Below, in pieces: positions 1-10,430 of a DNA stretch of 55,000 nucleotides (position 1 is its first letter; the number at the start of each line of letters is the position of its first letter). The stretch comes from Chromera velia (Eukaryota; Sar; Chromeraceae): the NCBI GenBank assembly GCA_018398765.1, contig JAHBMJ010003753.1:6266-61265 (forward strand), in the 5' to 3' direction. The notes below the pieces were generated by a model. It did no database searches. It saw only the letters and a program-made list of their open reading frames with translations, and was not told the DNA's origin. The position numbers were made by a program, and so were the translations under genes.

Positions 1-315
1 CCCCCCCCCCCTCCAAGAAGGAAAGGGATCCCCCCAACCCACAGCGCTGTCCTGTCCTCCTCGGCACTCCTACTGGTGCCCGTGACAGCCGTTCACAGCT
101 GTCAGTCACAAACCCGAACCCCCAAGGCAGACGTCCGGCCGGTCTCATTCGACTCCCAGCCACCCCGTACAGATTTGACTGCCTCGCACCGCCTCCAATC
201 ACAAGCACAGCACCAAACCCCCCCTCCCGCAGTCCGGACAGAGCACCCCGTCCCATAGAGCGGGAGGGACTCTTTCCGAAGCACTCCCTTCCCTCTGTCA
301 CAAAGCAAGAAGCCC

Positions 316-984
316 ATGAGAAGGCTCTTAGGATCTCTGAGGGAGGACGAGGAGGAGGAAGGGAAACGGCGAGAGAGGACGAAGGAGACAAGAGGGAAAG
401 GGAGAGGGAACATGAGAGTGAAAGGAAGGAGAAAAAGAAATATTATCTCATTCCTGTACAAGAGAAGCCTGAGGAGAGGCCGAGACGCCTCCACGACTCC
501 CCTCCTCCCTCTCCCGACAGAAGAAGAGGAAGGGAAGATGAGAAAGAGAAACGACCCTACCCCGCTCCCTCTCCCGACAGAAGAAGAGGAAAGGAAGATG
601 AGAAAGAGAGATGAGCCTACCCCCCTCCCTCTCCCGACAGAAGAAGAGGAAGGGAAGATGAGAAAGAGAGACGACCCTACCCCCCTCCCTCTCCCGAAAG
701 AAGAAGAGGAAGCGAAGATACGAAAGAGAAACGACCCTACCCCCCTCCCTCTCCCGACAGAAGAAGAGGAAGGGAAGGTGAGAAAGAGAGACGACCCCAC
801 ATTAGACCCCAGAACCACTCGAGAGACCCCCCAAAGAACGAAAAGAAGGTACATCGATTCCACAAAATCGCACTTGCGTGTGCTGCAAGAGACTCAGTGT
901 GGAGTGACTCCTCCTCCTCTGGAAAGGAGGAACCCGAAGATGACCAGGCTCCTCCTTGCGGGCCCCAAGAGGCAGAGAGATTGA
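316..984 (+). CDS. Possible exon with charged 20-residue repeats
   Basis: An open frame of 222 codons holds the 60-bp repeat and reads as charged low-complexity sequence (EEEE-GK-RKR-DPTPLPLP units). It overlaps the better-looking exon at 897-1712 in a different frame, so both cannot be translated in full here. One possibility is that this is an upstream exon spliced from the AAG|GTGAGA donor at 778 into the downstream frame, but no acceptor with a matching phase was found. No recognised domain. It may be spurious, because period-3 repeats keep frames open by chance. Confidence 0.25.
   Translation: MRRLLGSLREDEEEEGKRRERTKETRGKGRGNMRVKGRRKRNIISFLYKRSLRRGRDASTTPLLPLPTEEEEGKMRKRNDPTPLPLPTEEEERKMRKRDEPTPLPLPTEEEEGKMRKRDDPTPLPLPKEEEEAKIRKRNDPTPLPLPTEEEEGKVRKRDDPTLDPRTTRETPQRTKRRYIDSTKSHLRVLQETQCGVTPPPLERRNPKMTRLLLAGPKRQRD
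502..798 (+). repeat. 60-bp tandem repeat, about five copies
   Basis: Five consecutive units of exactly 60 bp differ at only a few positions. Each contains the segments CTCCCTCTCCCGACAG and AAGAAGAGGAAGGGAAGATG. Because 60 is divisible by three, the frame starting at 316 stays open through all units and gives a 20-residue protein repeat rich in Glu, Lys/Arg and Pro. One unit (near 612) carries a TGA in the competing frame that leads into the downstream gene. The last unit changes AAGATGAGA to AAGGTGAGA at 776-784, which creates a good splice-donor match. Confidence 0.9.
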
Positions 985-1712
985 GGGACAAGTGGAGCGT
1001 CTCTGATTCCTGCCGATTTCCACCCAGACTCTCCGCCTTCGAAGCCCTCCTTCCCCCCCTCCTCGCCTGCACCCTCGAGGCCACCCTCACAGACGACACT
1101 TCGGACTTCTCCCTCCCGACCTTCCTCAAGAATGCAGTACAGAATTGGGGTAAAGGGGAAGAAAAGGATTTGTACACCCGGGCATTCCAAGCAGTTTGGG
1201 ATGACCACCTGGCGAGTAGCGCCATTAAGGAGGCTCTCCGGGCCATTGACTGGATTGACGACAGCCAGAAAACGTTTCGTGTGCAGTACCTCGAGAGCGT
1301 CTTCTCAGAAGCTGCAGAGGGGCGAATCCCTCCGAACCATGGCAAGCTTATCCTAGCAAGGGACAAGCTGAGTGATCCTGACTTCATCTCTGAGGTGTTC
1401 TCAGACGTCACAAAGCTGCTGCCCTTGAAGCTTCTCAGAAGCCTCTTCGAGGCCCTCAACCTCCACCTAGTCAAAAAAGCCCCCGTGGCTCTTCTCCTCC
1501 ATCCCAAGGCGCCTCGATTCAATGGCATTGTGAGAGATGGGGACGGTCACCGTCGTGCCCGTGCCGTCCGAGAGTGGGCCCGAACAGAGGAGGTGCTTCG
1601 AGGGTCGTTCCAGCACGGGAAGTCCGTTGACACTCTCAGATGGCTTCTGTTCGAAGAGGACATTCGAAGAGACCAGATCGAAATTTGTGTCGGGAGGGAA
1701 GTACACGATTGA
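897..1712 (+). CDS. Unrecognised protein, 3' exon
   Basis: Not recognised. The frame is open from 615 and ends at TGA 1710-1712; no ATG lies near the start, so this is probably a 3' exon whose true 5' boundary is unknown (897 is only the first GTG). The product is mostly amphipathic helix-forming sequence, with segments such as FKNAVQNWGKG-like and LPLKLLRSLFEALNLHLVKK-like stretches, and it looks like an ordinary globular helical protein rather than low complexity. An acidic Ser/Glu-rich segment (SDSSSSGKEEPEDD) precedes the folded part. The overlapping frame at 1537-1893 also stays open but has biased composition. Upstream context is the 60-bp repeat and the window edge. Confidence 0.5.
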   Translation: MWSDSSSSGKEEPEDDQAPPCGPQEAERLRDKWSVSDSCRFPPRLSAFEALLPPLLACTLEATLTDDTSDFSLPTFLKNAVQNWGKGEEKDLYTRAFQAVWDDHLASSAIKEALRAIDWIDDSQKTFRVQYLESVFSEAAEGRIPPNHGKLILARDKLSDPDFISEVFSDVTKLLPLKLLRSLFEALNLHLVKKAPVALLLHPKAPRFNGIVRDGDGHRRARAVREWARTEEVLRGSFQHGKSVDTLRWLLFEEDIRRDQIEICVGREVHD

Positions 1713-4430
1713 TGAGGTTGTCGACAGGCGGCACTGGGGAACACTGCGTGTCAGCAAGGATGTTCAAGGTGTGTTTTTTGACAGGGATGAGAAAGACGTG
1801 AGAGCGCAGTGGGCCCTGGCCCGGGGCCCGAGGAGAGGTGGGGGGATAGAAACAACAGATGCGGAATGTGAGGCTTTCTTTCCTCCAAAATAGGATCAAT
1901 GGAAGACATGGAGGAAAGACAATTGATCGGTCTTTTGGAAAGAAAGCGCATTCTTCCTACAAGATGAAATGGTGTTTGTTTCGTGCATCTGCGTGTGCGA
2001 GTCGGTGTAGCTCTGTCTGTGTTTCTTGATGTCTTTGCCTCCGCATTTGTCTACGTGCACTGAAAGACGAAAGAGAGAGGAAAGGAAAGAAAAGATGAAG
2101 AATCTAGCTGTGGAGAGGGAGGCTCCCCACCCCACCTTAAATTAAGTTTCTGTTTCGAAAATGTCTGCATACTTGCGTCTCTCGCAATGAAGCAAAAAAG
2201 GACAAAAAAAAAAGCAACTCCACCTCCATTGATCCCGGAAAGGAAAGACACGAGAAGAGAAAGCATCACGATGTCCCGAGTCGCCCTGATGCAATGGGAG
2301 AGTGGTTTCGTCAGTCACTCCATTTCATTGCAATGCCTGTAGCATGTTTGTCTTTTTCTGCTTACTTTGAATCGTTTTTTTTTTTATGTCCCGTGTTTCA
2401 GTGCGTGCGCGCGTGTCTCTCTGCCTGGGTCTGCGCACCAGAAGAAGAAGCATATAGATGAGAGAAAGGAGGGGAAAACAAAAAAATCACAAAGAAGAAA
2501 GCAAGAACGATGGCCTGTCTGTCTGTCTGTGTGTCTCTCCGTTTCAAAAAAGAGCATTTCTTTCGGTGCTCTTAATTCTTCTGTGTTGTCCTAGTTCCTT
2601 TCCTTTCCTTTTCTCTTCCCTGCCCTATCCATCGATAGGTTTGTTTCTTTCCTTTTCTTTTTTGTCGTCCTCTTAAAGTGGCACATGAGCGTCTTGATGC
2701 AGGGAGGCGGCAGGGAGGGTAGAAGAAAAGGGCAAAGAAATGCGCAGACTCAGAGAGTGACAAAGCAAATAGTCAGTGCAGCTTGTATGTTATAGTCTAT
2801 CTCTTTTTCTTTCTCACCCGCCCCATTGCACAGTTTTCCTCTACGTTGCCTTTCTCTTTCTCTCTGTCTATGCACAAGAAGGAACGAAGAAAGAATTCTA
2901 TGCGCACCCTTGAAGCGCGTAGACAGCTGTGTCTTTCCTTTCGATCGATCACATTCCTCTTCCTTTCCCTCCCCAGTCCCTCGTCATTGCAATGGCTGGC
3001 TGATTGACTTGTTGGTTCACTGTTTGGCGAGTAGTCGTGGTACGAAATTGTAACCACAGGCATGGTTTCACGAAAAGTTTGAATGAAAGGGGAGTGGGCA
3101 GAAGAAAGGGAGGACCAGACAAAATGAACGGAGGACAAGTTGGACTGTGAGTCGTGAGTACGCCAAGAGACATGATCCTGTAAATAAACAAAGAAACACA
3201 AAGTGAATACATGCATGAAAATTCGGATCGAGGAGCCTTTATATGTTCACGTAGACGGATCGGTTTTCTGTTTGCCGACTAGCAAATTGAGATGCCGGAG
3301 AAAAGAAGGGGCAACGAACGGAAAGTGCAGTCTCGTCGTGTCCTCTCTCTTTTTATTCGTTCCCTTTCTCTCGGTATGCCAAGTGTCTGCATTTTGAGCC
3401 GCCGCTTGTTATCCGGCCTCCTCCCACCCCCACTCCTTTCCATGTCAGCCCTCCTTTGTATCTCTCCCTCGTTTCTGTTTTTGCTTGCGCCGTGCGTGCG
3501 TATGAGAGAAAAGGAGCGAAGGGACCCTGCAGGAAGGCCGCCCGCTGCGAATAAGAAGGTGTACCCGAAGGAAGGAAGGCAGACTCGATTAACGCCCCGC
3601 CTCTCTGGCCGGCCATCAAGGCAGAAGTGTCTGTCTGATGGAAACGTGTAGAGGAATCAACGAAAGAATACGTGAGTGAAAGGATGAATCAACGACTGTT
3701 TCGCAGCGTGAGCAAACAATTGGACAATCAAAAGGAAAAATAAACGCCAGACCTGTGCAAAAATCTTGTCCTTTTGAGTCTGTGCTTATTCCTTCCGTCC
3801 TTTTTTCCCCCGTCCCTCATTTCCTTCTCCGCTTGACTTGAATGTCATTCATGAACTTGCACGAAGATACACATGCACACACAAACAATTACACACACGC
3901 GCGCACGGACTTTTTCGTCTCCCTGGCTGTCAATCCACCCGATTGAGCCGGTAGGGAAAGGAGAAGAAGGGACCGGAAATGGGAAGAGAGGGGGGGGGAA
4001 GAAAGAAACGAAACGTGCTTGTCTCTCTCAAAGGGACAGGAAAAGAGAGACCCGCTCAGGACCTGGAGAAAAAAAAAAAGACCATTTTCCCTCTTCTGTT
4101 CTCTTTTTTGTACCTTCTTCTGTTCCTTCGTTTCATTCTTGTCTTCGCACACTTCCTCTCTATCTGTCTGTGCGACAATCGGTGGAAGCGTGGTCTGAGG
4201 GCAGCTCTGCGCTGGGAAAGAATGGAACCGCAGGGCGCGTCCGAGGGATTCTTCCTCGGTTGTCCTTCCCCTGTCGCTGTTCCAAACGAAAAAGGTGGCA
4301 GAGTGCGCGCCAAGAGAAAGACAAGAAAAACAGGAAGGAAGAAAAAAGGCGGTTATGGCCCTAGCGGAGGAGATGAGAGACATAACTGAGAGAATTAAAC
4401 AGAGGGTGCGTTCGGTTCGGCCCTCTTTAA
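1713..4430. other. Gene-poor GA/CT-rich stretch
   Basis: No exon with convincing coding character on either strand. The sequence alternates purine-rich and pyrimidine-rich runs (2450-2760, 3990-4080, 4290-4400 and others), which keep several short frames open by composition alone. No clean microsatellite longer than about 20 bp and no TE terminus was recognised. Confidence 0.6.
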
Positions 4431-4474
4431 ACACGAGTTAGTACATACAGCATAACGTGAAACATGACTGGTGA

Positions 4475-4494
4475 GGTTAACCCTAGGGTTAACC
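4475..4494. repeat. Perfect 20-bp palindrome
   Basis: GGTTAACCCTAGGGTTAACC is its own reverse complement. It sits inside a longer imperfect hairpin, ACTGGT...ACCAGT. It has the hairpin style of the word-type foldback elements described elsewhere in this window and marks the start of the AT-rich region. Confidence 0.8.
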
Positions 4495-6379
4495 AGTTGA
4501 ATGAGTGTTTTAGCAGGCCATCGCATGCGTGATGGTTAGGCCTAGCGAGCATATAAGCCTTTTTAAGGCCCTTATACTATAGGTGCATGCATAGTCTTAA
4601 TTAAAGGCTCACATCGATCTCTCACGTACGTACACAAATTTAATTAAAGCTGGGCGGCCGGGTCAGGCTTACTTTCTAGCTCAGCCCTAGGCTCCGCATA
4701 TCAAAAGAAAGAAAAAAAGAAAATTAGGCTAAAAACCCAATTAGTTTTTTTTTTTTTTCTAGAACAATACCTGAACAACTATTGTTTGGGGTGTTGCATG
4801 GATGTTGCACAATGCACAAGTGTTGTTTAGAAGAAGAAAAAAAGAAAATCAAAAATCAATTTTAGGCAATTACTTTTTTTTTTTAATATGGGGAGCCTGG
4901 GCTCAGCCTAGAGTAGTCCGAGCTAGAACACTGGCAAACAATGCAAAATATGTTTTTGAAGACCGCTTAAATTGCGGCTTAATTAGTATTGTAACCGTAT
5001 ACAGTGCTCTAGGGCATGCATTCAAAAAAAAAAATAGTTTTAAATTTTTGATTTTTTTTTAATGACTCGACATAAACTTTTATCTAGCTAGTTACCTAGC
5101 GTTCAATCTTTCTTTTACGACTTGAGCTCTAGCCATATAAGTTTAATACGGTATGACTAGCTTTATGGCTATTTCATTATAGGTACACTATCATGTCACT
5201 ATGAATTAGGGTCGTTATTCACAGTACCACTGCATAGGAGTGCTAGGCGGATCGACTCTAGGGCGGACTTTAGATTGTCATAAACTATGTCACGAATTGT
5301 CTTTCAAAAAAAGTTTCACACGTTTGTCTCTAGGTTGGTCTTCTTAAAAAAAAAAAAAACTAAAAGTCTCTTTTTTTTTTTTTTTTTTGAGTGCATGCCT
5401 TAGGTACTGCTGTGACATATTGGCCATTGGGACACGATGGTTGCCGGCTTAGTCAACGTTATCATCATACTGAGAACATAGGTGGTGTTTGTATAATAAT
5501 TGCCAGTGCTCAGTAGTAACTGCCTGCAGATAAATACATGTCATTGCTCCGTTCAACTTTTTTTAACTTCTTTGACAACAAAAATATTAAATAATAATTT
5601 AATATATTTAGAAGAACATTTTTATTTTCAAGCTGTCTCAGCTTGTCTGTCAGTTAATCAATATTAGTGAATATATAAGCTGTATGGTCTTTCACCGATT
5701 AGTGGTCAAGTTAAATAGGTGAGTGTCTTGCCTTGAAATCTAGCTTGAAATGCTTTGTAAAGAATCTCGAATGTAAGTGTCTTAACTTTAATTCATGTTA
5801 AAAGATTAAATTGAATTGAGCCAGTTGATGACTTTCCAATTTTTTCTAATTTATTCGGAATTTAGCTCCACTGCCTGTCATCCTCCCCCTACCAGGCTCC
5901 CCCCCCGTCTACGAGTTTTTCAAAAAAATACTAGTCCGAAATTTAATTCTCACTGCTCGTAAGCCGATATATCCACTATATATATGATCTTGTCTGGGCA
6001 TGTCAAACTTCCTTCCACGCGCAATACGCGCGCGAACCGTAATGTGGCGAGGCTTTCAAGCCGTACTACGGCACGCGATTCACATATCAGGATTGCATGA
6101 ACTTTGCCATGAAGCGCGCGCATACCGAGCGATCTTGCGCATGCAATTAAGGGAATTGTAATTAAGTCATGCCTAGAGTCATGCGCATGCAATGTATGCA
6201 GGCATGCAGTCAATCAATCGAAAGTTAAGCTTGCGTATATCTGACACTGTATCAATGAGTGACAATGACAGTCTCTAGAAGTAAGACCCTTGTACGACAG
6301 ACCTTATAAGTCTGTGTCTCCAAGCTACGTCTTAGCTAAAGCACCATAACGTTAGATAACTAGTAGGATCTAGTGCTAG

Positions 6380-6478
6380 AAAAAGGTTCAAGGTTCAAGG
6401 TTCAAGCTTCAAGGTTCACTTCGAAGTAATGAACCTGAATCAGGTTCAAAAACAGGTTTAAAAACAGGTTCACTTTTA
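6380..6478. repeat. Word-type foldback element (word GGTTCAA)
   Basis: Consecutive imperfect copies of GGTTCAA, then AACAGGTTTAAA and AACAGGTTCA, with the inverse word TGAACC inside (near 6431). The same word in the same style recurs at 7455-7545, about 1 kb away. Confidence 0.6.
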
Positions 6479-7329
6479 ATTAATAGAAACCTCATTTTTT
6501 CGTATTATTTTATGCCTTTAAATTAAGCTTTAATGCATTTTTAGAACATTTTATTATAGAATCTATGCTTTAGTAGTGTTTTTAAATAGTTTAAATCAAT
6601 ATTTACGCTCACATTAGGTGCTAGTCTTAAGTTATTCACTGCTTATAGTTGAAAATTAGTAATCAAAAAAGCCTGAAAAAATTGGAAAATGTTATAATTA
6701 AATTTATATGATCGTATCAATCATGACGATTTAGTCAACATAAGACCATCACAACGTTTCTTTCTTTCTTTTATCTGCTTACCGGTTGCTCCGCGGCCAC
6801 CGCTTTCCCCCTCCCTCTCCGTGCACCGCCGCCTCTTTGACCTGCTGCTCCCGGCCCGGCCTGTTGCCTCCCCCCCTGGGCCCCTGCTCCCCCCCATGGC
6901 CCCCACCACTCCCAGCTACAGCGGGTGGCACCCAAATATCTGGGTTTGCATTCGTTCCAACCTTTTGCCATACAAAATCGGATTGAAACTCTGTTTTCGA
7001 ATATTCATCAGTGCACCCGATCATGTGAATTGGCAATATTGTGTCACCAGAAGCAAGCAAGCGGAAGCAAACAGAGGGACTGCTGCCGGCATGAGTCTGA
7101 AGCAGCCCCTTCAAAAAAATATTGTCCATTACACTGTCGTGCAGACTGCTGTCAAACAAACTCTATACTTCCTCATTCCTTCAGTGGAGACTGTCCGTTT
7201 TAATATGAGGCCTTGCAAGTGGAAAACTTGGTAAGTCACGTGTACTTCTTCACTTCTGCAACCGTCAGCATGAGTTTTCATGCTCACATATGATGCTGAC
7301 ATATGCTGACATGCGTCTGTCCGACACAA

Positions 7330-7452
7330 TAGATTGAACCGGCTGGGGACAGTTGCTGTGCATGCGGCTCCGGCTCCTTATTTTATCTATATCGGCCGCG
7401 GGCGGCGCGGGCCTGGCCGGCCTTGTGCCAGTAGCCGCGCGTCTGGCCTCCA
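7330..7452. other. GC-rich island
   Basis: A very GC-rich core (CGGCCGCGGGCGGCGCGGGC at about 7394-7413) lies in AT-rich surroundings, just after GTGCATGCGG and TTATTTTATCTATAT. It abuts the word element at 7455. Similar islands next to TATA-like and ATGCATGC stretches are at 12840-12930, 40040-40130, 49430-49505 and 53345-53400. Confidence 0.5.
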
Positions 7453-7454
7453 AA

Positions 7455-7545
7455 ACAGGTTTAACAGGTTCAAAACAGGTTCAACAGGTTCACTTTTTCA
7501 AATTTGAACCTTTTCTCAATGAACCTTTTCCCAGCCCTAGTAGGA
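7455..7545. repeat. Word-type foldback element (word GGTTCA)
   Basis: AACAGGTTTAACAGGTTC-type repeats, then a turn (CACTTTTTCAAATTTG), then inverse words TGAACC, ending TTTTCCCAGCCCTAG. Read from the other strand it begins CTAGGGCTGGGAAAAGGTTC. This terminus is shared with other word elements in the window. Confidence 0.75.
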
Positions 7546-7695
7546 TCACCAGTGTGATGATGGATGACGATTGTGACTAGGATAATGATCGATAAATATT
7601 ACTATACTAGTAGCATTGAATACATGAAACGATTTCTTTGTGTCGATCAGTCTGATAAAATAGCCTATGAATCAGAACTTGATTCAGAAGTCATG

Positions 7696-9882
7696 CTAGA
7701 AGTCATGAAAGAAATGTAGTCCGAAACCACCAAGAGACAAGCCGGTTAATTTGCCTTGTCGCTTTGCCTCCTTAACCAGGTCCTCGCATCGATCCCTGAA
7801 CACCCTCTTATTGGCTTCCTGCATTTCCGTTGTTTTCTGTCCGTAAAAGCGCAAAGTGGAGAGAGTCGGGAGTGACTCGGGATGAAGAGCCTTCAAGAAA
7901 GCAGAGACCCCCTTGAGGCTGATTTTGTTCTCTTCCAGCCACAGTGAAGCGAGGCCCGGACACACATGGGCATTGAACACCTCTCCTAGCCTCTGCAGTC
8001 TACTGTCATCAATGTCGCAACCACCCAACTCTAGGTGTCTCAAACCCGACAATTTTTCCTCACTTGCTGCGAGAGCTGCAAGTGTCTCCTCTCTGAAATG
8101 ACCACCCCGCAAATCTAGTCCCTGCACACAAGGCGGGAGCCCTTTTTCACTTTCACCTATGGCTACCAGCAAAGAGTCGACACTGATGCTCTCGCAGAGG
8201 CTGATGTTCAAGCTCTTGAGTCCGGAGGGTAAGTCCCCCGCCCTCACGGCCTCAGCCATGTTACTCAGCCCTTCTTCATCGAGGACTAGACTCATGTCAC
8301 TGCGGGGGATTGGAGTGGGTGGGCCGTGTGTGTTGGTGGTTGGGCGATCTTTGGGGGCTTCAAGGGCTGGGAGCTTTCTTAGTGCGAGAGCGAGTGATTG
8401 AGGCAATGGGGGGTGAAAATGCTTGAGTCTAGGCAGACCTTCATCGCTTTTACCAATCGCTTTCATGAATTCCCTCCACCCCTCATCTTCCTCACTCATC
8501 GCGGGAAGACGTAGATAAGTCAGGTTGACCAGCCATCCCCCTCTAACGGCCTGTGCAAGCATTTTCAGACCGTCATTCGTCAGTCCACCCCCATCCAACC
8601 TGAGGTCAGACAGTTTTCCTAACTTTCCAGACATAAAAGCTGAACCAACCGACCCCACCCCAGCACCAACACCACCAAAAGAGAGCGAAAGTCTCTCGAG
8701 CGGTGGAACCTTTACACTCCCAACAAAACCTCTCATCAACGCACCCAGACCAATCTCTTCACTTTCACCCCTTTCCCATTCTCCTTCATTTCCCCCATCG
8801 CCCATCAACCTGCTGACCTCCAAGACTCGAAGCCCGGGCAAATGACCTACCCTCACGGCTTCTCCAACAAACCGGAGAATCTCCATCCCACCTGTCTGCA
8901 CCCGGTCCAAGATCAATTCAGAGAGACGACAAAGTTTCGTTTCAACAAAAGCGGAACTCAGACGGATGAAGGGATTAAAAATGGAATCAGACGACTGCGA
9001 AAAGAGACCGACCAAGCTCAACTTTCGAATACACCCAAAACGCCCTGCCCGAATTAACTCTTCCATCAACATCAAACTGCTCTGATCACACCCTGCATTC
9101 AAATCGAGAGCATCAAATTGGGGCCTTTCTTGAGCCTTCAAAAGCTCACTCAAAAACGACACAAGTACCTCTGGCCCAGGGAGGGGAGCGCCCAATAGGG
9201 GTCTGAGACCGAAATGGAGATACAGAGTACGGATAGAGGGGTAATTGCCCCCGCCGAGTGAGCGGGCTTTCTCAATACTCAGATGTTGCAAAAGAATCTC
9301 GACATTCTCAAGCGGAGGTCTGTCTGCCGAGGCGAGTGCATTGAGAAGCACATCCTCATCTTCAGGATAGGCATGACACTCGTCTATAACGAGATTCAGG
9401 TTTTTCAGGGAAGGCAAAACTTCGACACGGAGTGCTTTGCCAAAAAGAGCCACGACTTTCTCTGCTTCAGAATATAAAGACCACCCCCCCGGGTTCCCCC
9501 CGAAATCTAAAGTCTCAAGCTTAGGCAGATCGCCTTTCCCAAGGATAGTTGCCATATCCTTCAACTCGGGCGCAGTCATGCCGCATGATCTCATAAGCAG
9601 AACCCGCAACCCAGGGAGGCAATCCGTGTTGAGCACAGGGGACAACAGTCTCGTCCCTCTGTCTATACAACATGGGTTCTGGGAAAGGCTCAGCGTCTCA
9701 ATCTGCAGCAGGGTTTTCTTCTTGAGTGCTTCGCACAGTGTGTTCAGACCGACAAGGTTCAACCCTACATTCTCCAGCTTCAAACTCAGGAGGGAGGACG
9801 CCCGCCCCTCTGCGATCGAGGTGGAGAGAGGTCGTAACCCCTTGTTGCTGAGCATGGTATCTGCAGACACATCCTTGTACAT
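7696..9882 (-). CDS. Leucine-rich repeat protein (ribonuclease-inhibitor type)
   Basis: A single open frame of 728 codons, ATG at 9880-9882 and stop at 7696-7698, almost entirely leucine-rich repeats. Units of about 26-30 residues follow LxxLxLxxCxL / LxxLxLxxNxL with helical G..A.A..L-type spacers; examples are LETLSLSQNPC, LRVLLMRSCGM, LETLDFGGNPGG, LRHLELGGCDID and LASLWLEENKIS. This spacing is typical of the cytoplasmic ribonuclease-inhibitor/NLRC3-like LRR class, which forms a horseshoe for protein binding. No signal peptide, NACHT domain, kinase or TM segment is seen. Some units are degraded and a glycine/glutamate-rich insert lies mid-protein (about residues 345-410). No intron is needed, unlike most neighbours. 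Partner and pathway cannot be inferred. A second small LRR gene lies just upstream on the same strand. Confidence 0.88.
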   Translation of the reverse strand: MYKDVSADTMLSNKGLRPLSTSIAEGRASSLLSLKLENVGLNLVGLNTLCEALKKKTLLQIETLSLSQNPCCIDRGTRLLSPVLNTDCLPGLRVLLMRSCGMTAPELKDMATILGKGDLPKLETLDFGGNPGGWSLYSEAEKVVALFGKALRVEVLPSLKNLNLVIDECHAYPEDEDVLLNALASADRPPLENVEILLQHLSIEKARSLGGGNYPSIRTLYLHFGLRPLLGAPLPGPEVLVSFLSELLKAQERPQFDALDLNAGCDQSSLMLMEELIRAGRFGCIRKLSLVGLFSQSSDSIFNPFIRLSSAFVETKLCRLSELILDRVQTGGMEILRFVGEAVRVGHLPGLRVLEVSRLMGDGGNEGEWERGESEEIGLGALMRGFVGSVKVPPLERLSLSFGGVGAGVGSVGSAFMSGKLGKLSDLRLDGGGLTNDGLKMLAQAVRGGWLVNLTYLRLPAMSEEDEGWREFMKAIGKSDEGLPRLKHFHPPLPQSLALALRKLPALEAPKDRPTTNTHGPPTPIPRSDMSLVLDEEGLSNMAEAVRAGDLPSGLKSLNISLCESISVDSLLVAIGESEKGLPPCVQGLDLRGGHFREETLAALAASEEKLSGLRHLELGGCDIDDSRLQRLGEVFNAHVCPGLASLWLEENKISLKGVSAFLKALHPESLPTLSTLRFYGQKTTEMQEANKRVFRDRCEDLVKEAKRQGKLTGLSLGGFGLHFFHDF

Positions 9883-10430
9883 CGATTCTTATCTGAATGA
9901 ATCTATGTGTGTATGTACAGTGAGTGACTCCTTTTGATGCCACGCAAAGCAGGGAGGCTCTGTGACGTCAAAAACATGAACCAAAACTAGCTGCTCGCGT
10001 GGATTATCCACAACAGCAACCCCTCTTCCTTTTCTCCCTTCTTGCTATTTTGGACTCAGTCAATCTTTCATTCATCCCTCTATTCATTCTTTCATTCAAT
10101 CATTTTTCCTCTCATTCGGTTGGGTTTCTTTCGTTCATTGGATTTCACTCGCCACCTCTTTCTTGTTCCCTCTTTTTTTTTTTTTTTCGCGGGGCTCCCG
10201 GCTTTGGTCCTCGCATGTTTGTTTGCTTCGTGTAACCTTTTTGCTCCGTTTCTTTCTTTTCTGCTTGTGTGTTTCTGACTTCAAAGTTCCTTCTCTGGCG
10301 TCCCTTCCTGCAATGGCGGTGTCGGGATTGCCATCACGTATATGCACTCATTCCAGAAAGAGCCATGACCCCATCCTTGCTTCGTGAATGACTGTAGCGC
10401 TTCCTGACCGCCACACATGCAGACACTGAT

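Larger units (their letters stand above)
4431..6720. other. AT-rich intergenic region
   Basis: Base composition drops sharply to AT-rich, with poly-A and poly-T runs (4747-4760, 4874-4884, 5346-5390) and no supportable coding sequence. A short GC-richer patch with CGCG steps lies at about 6015-6140. The region looks like old repeat or TE debris; no TE protein domain is readable. Confidence 0.6.

Noticed and set aside
502-798. CRISPR-like array
   Set aside because: The units are contiguous with no unique spacers, in a eukaryotic genome.
102-1528. Long minus-strand frames (102-863 and 737-1528) opposite the 60-bp repeat and unknown gene
   Set aside because: Period-3 repeats and purine bias keep the antisense frame open; composition is Phe/Ser-rich low complexity.
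4475-4494. Telomeric repeat remnant
   Set aside because: It contains CCCTA/TAGGG once only, as a palindrome, with no tandem telomere units.
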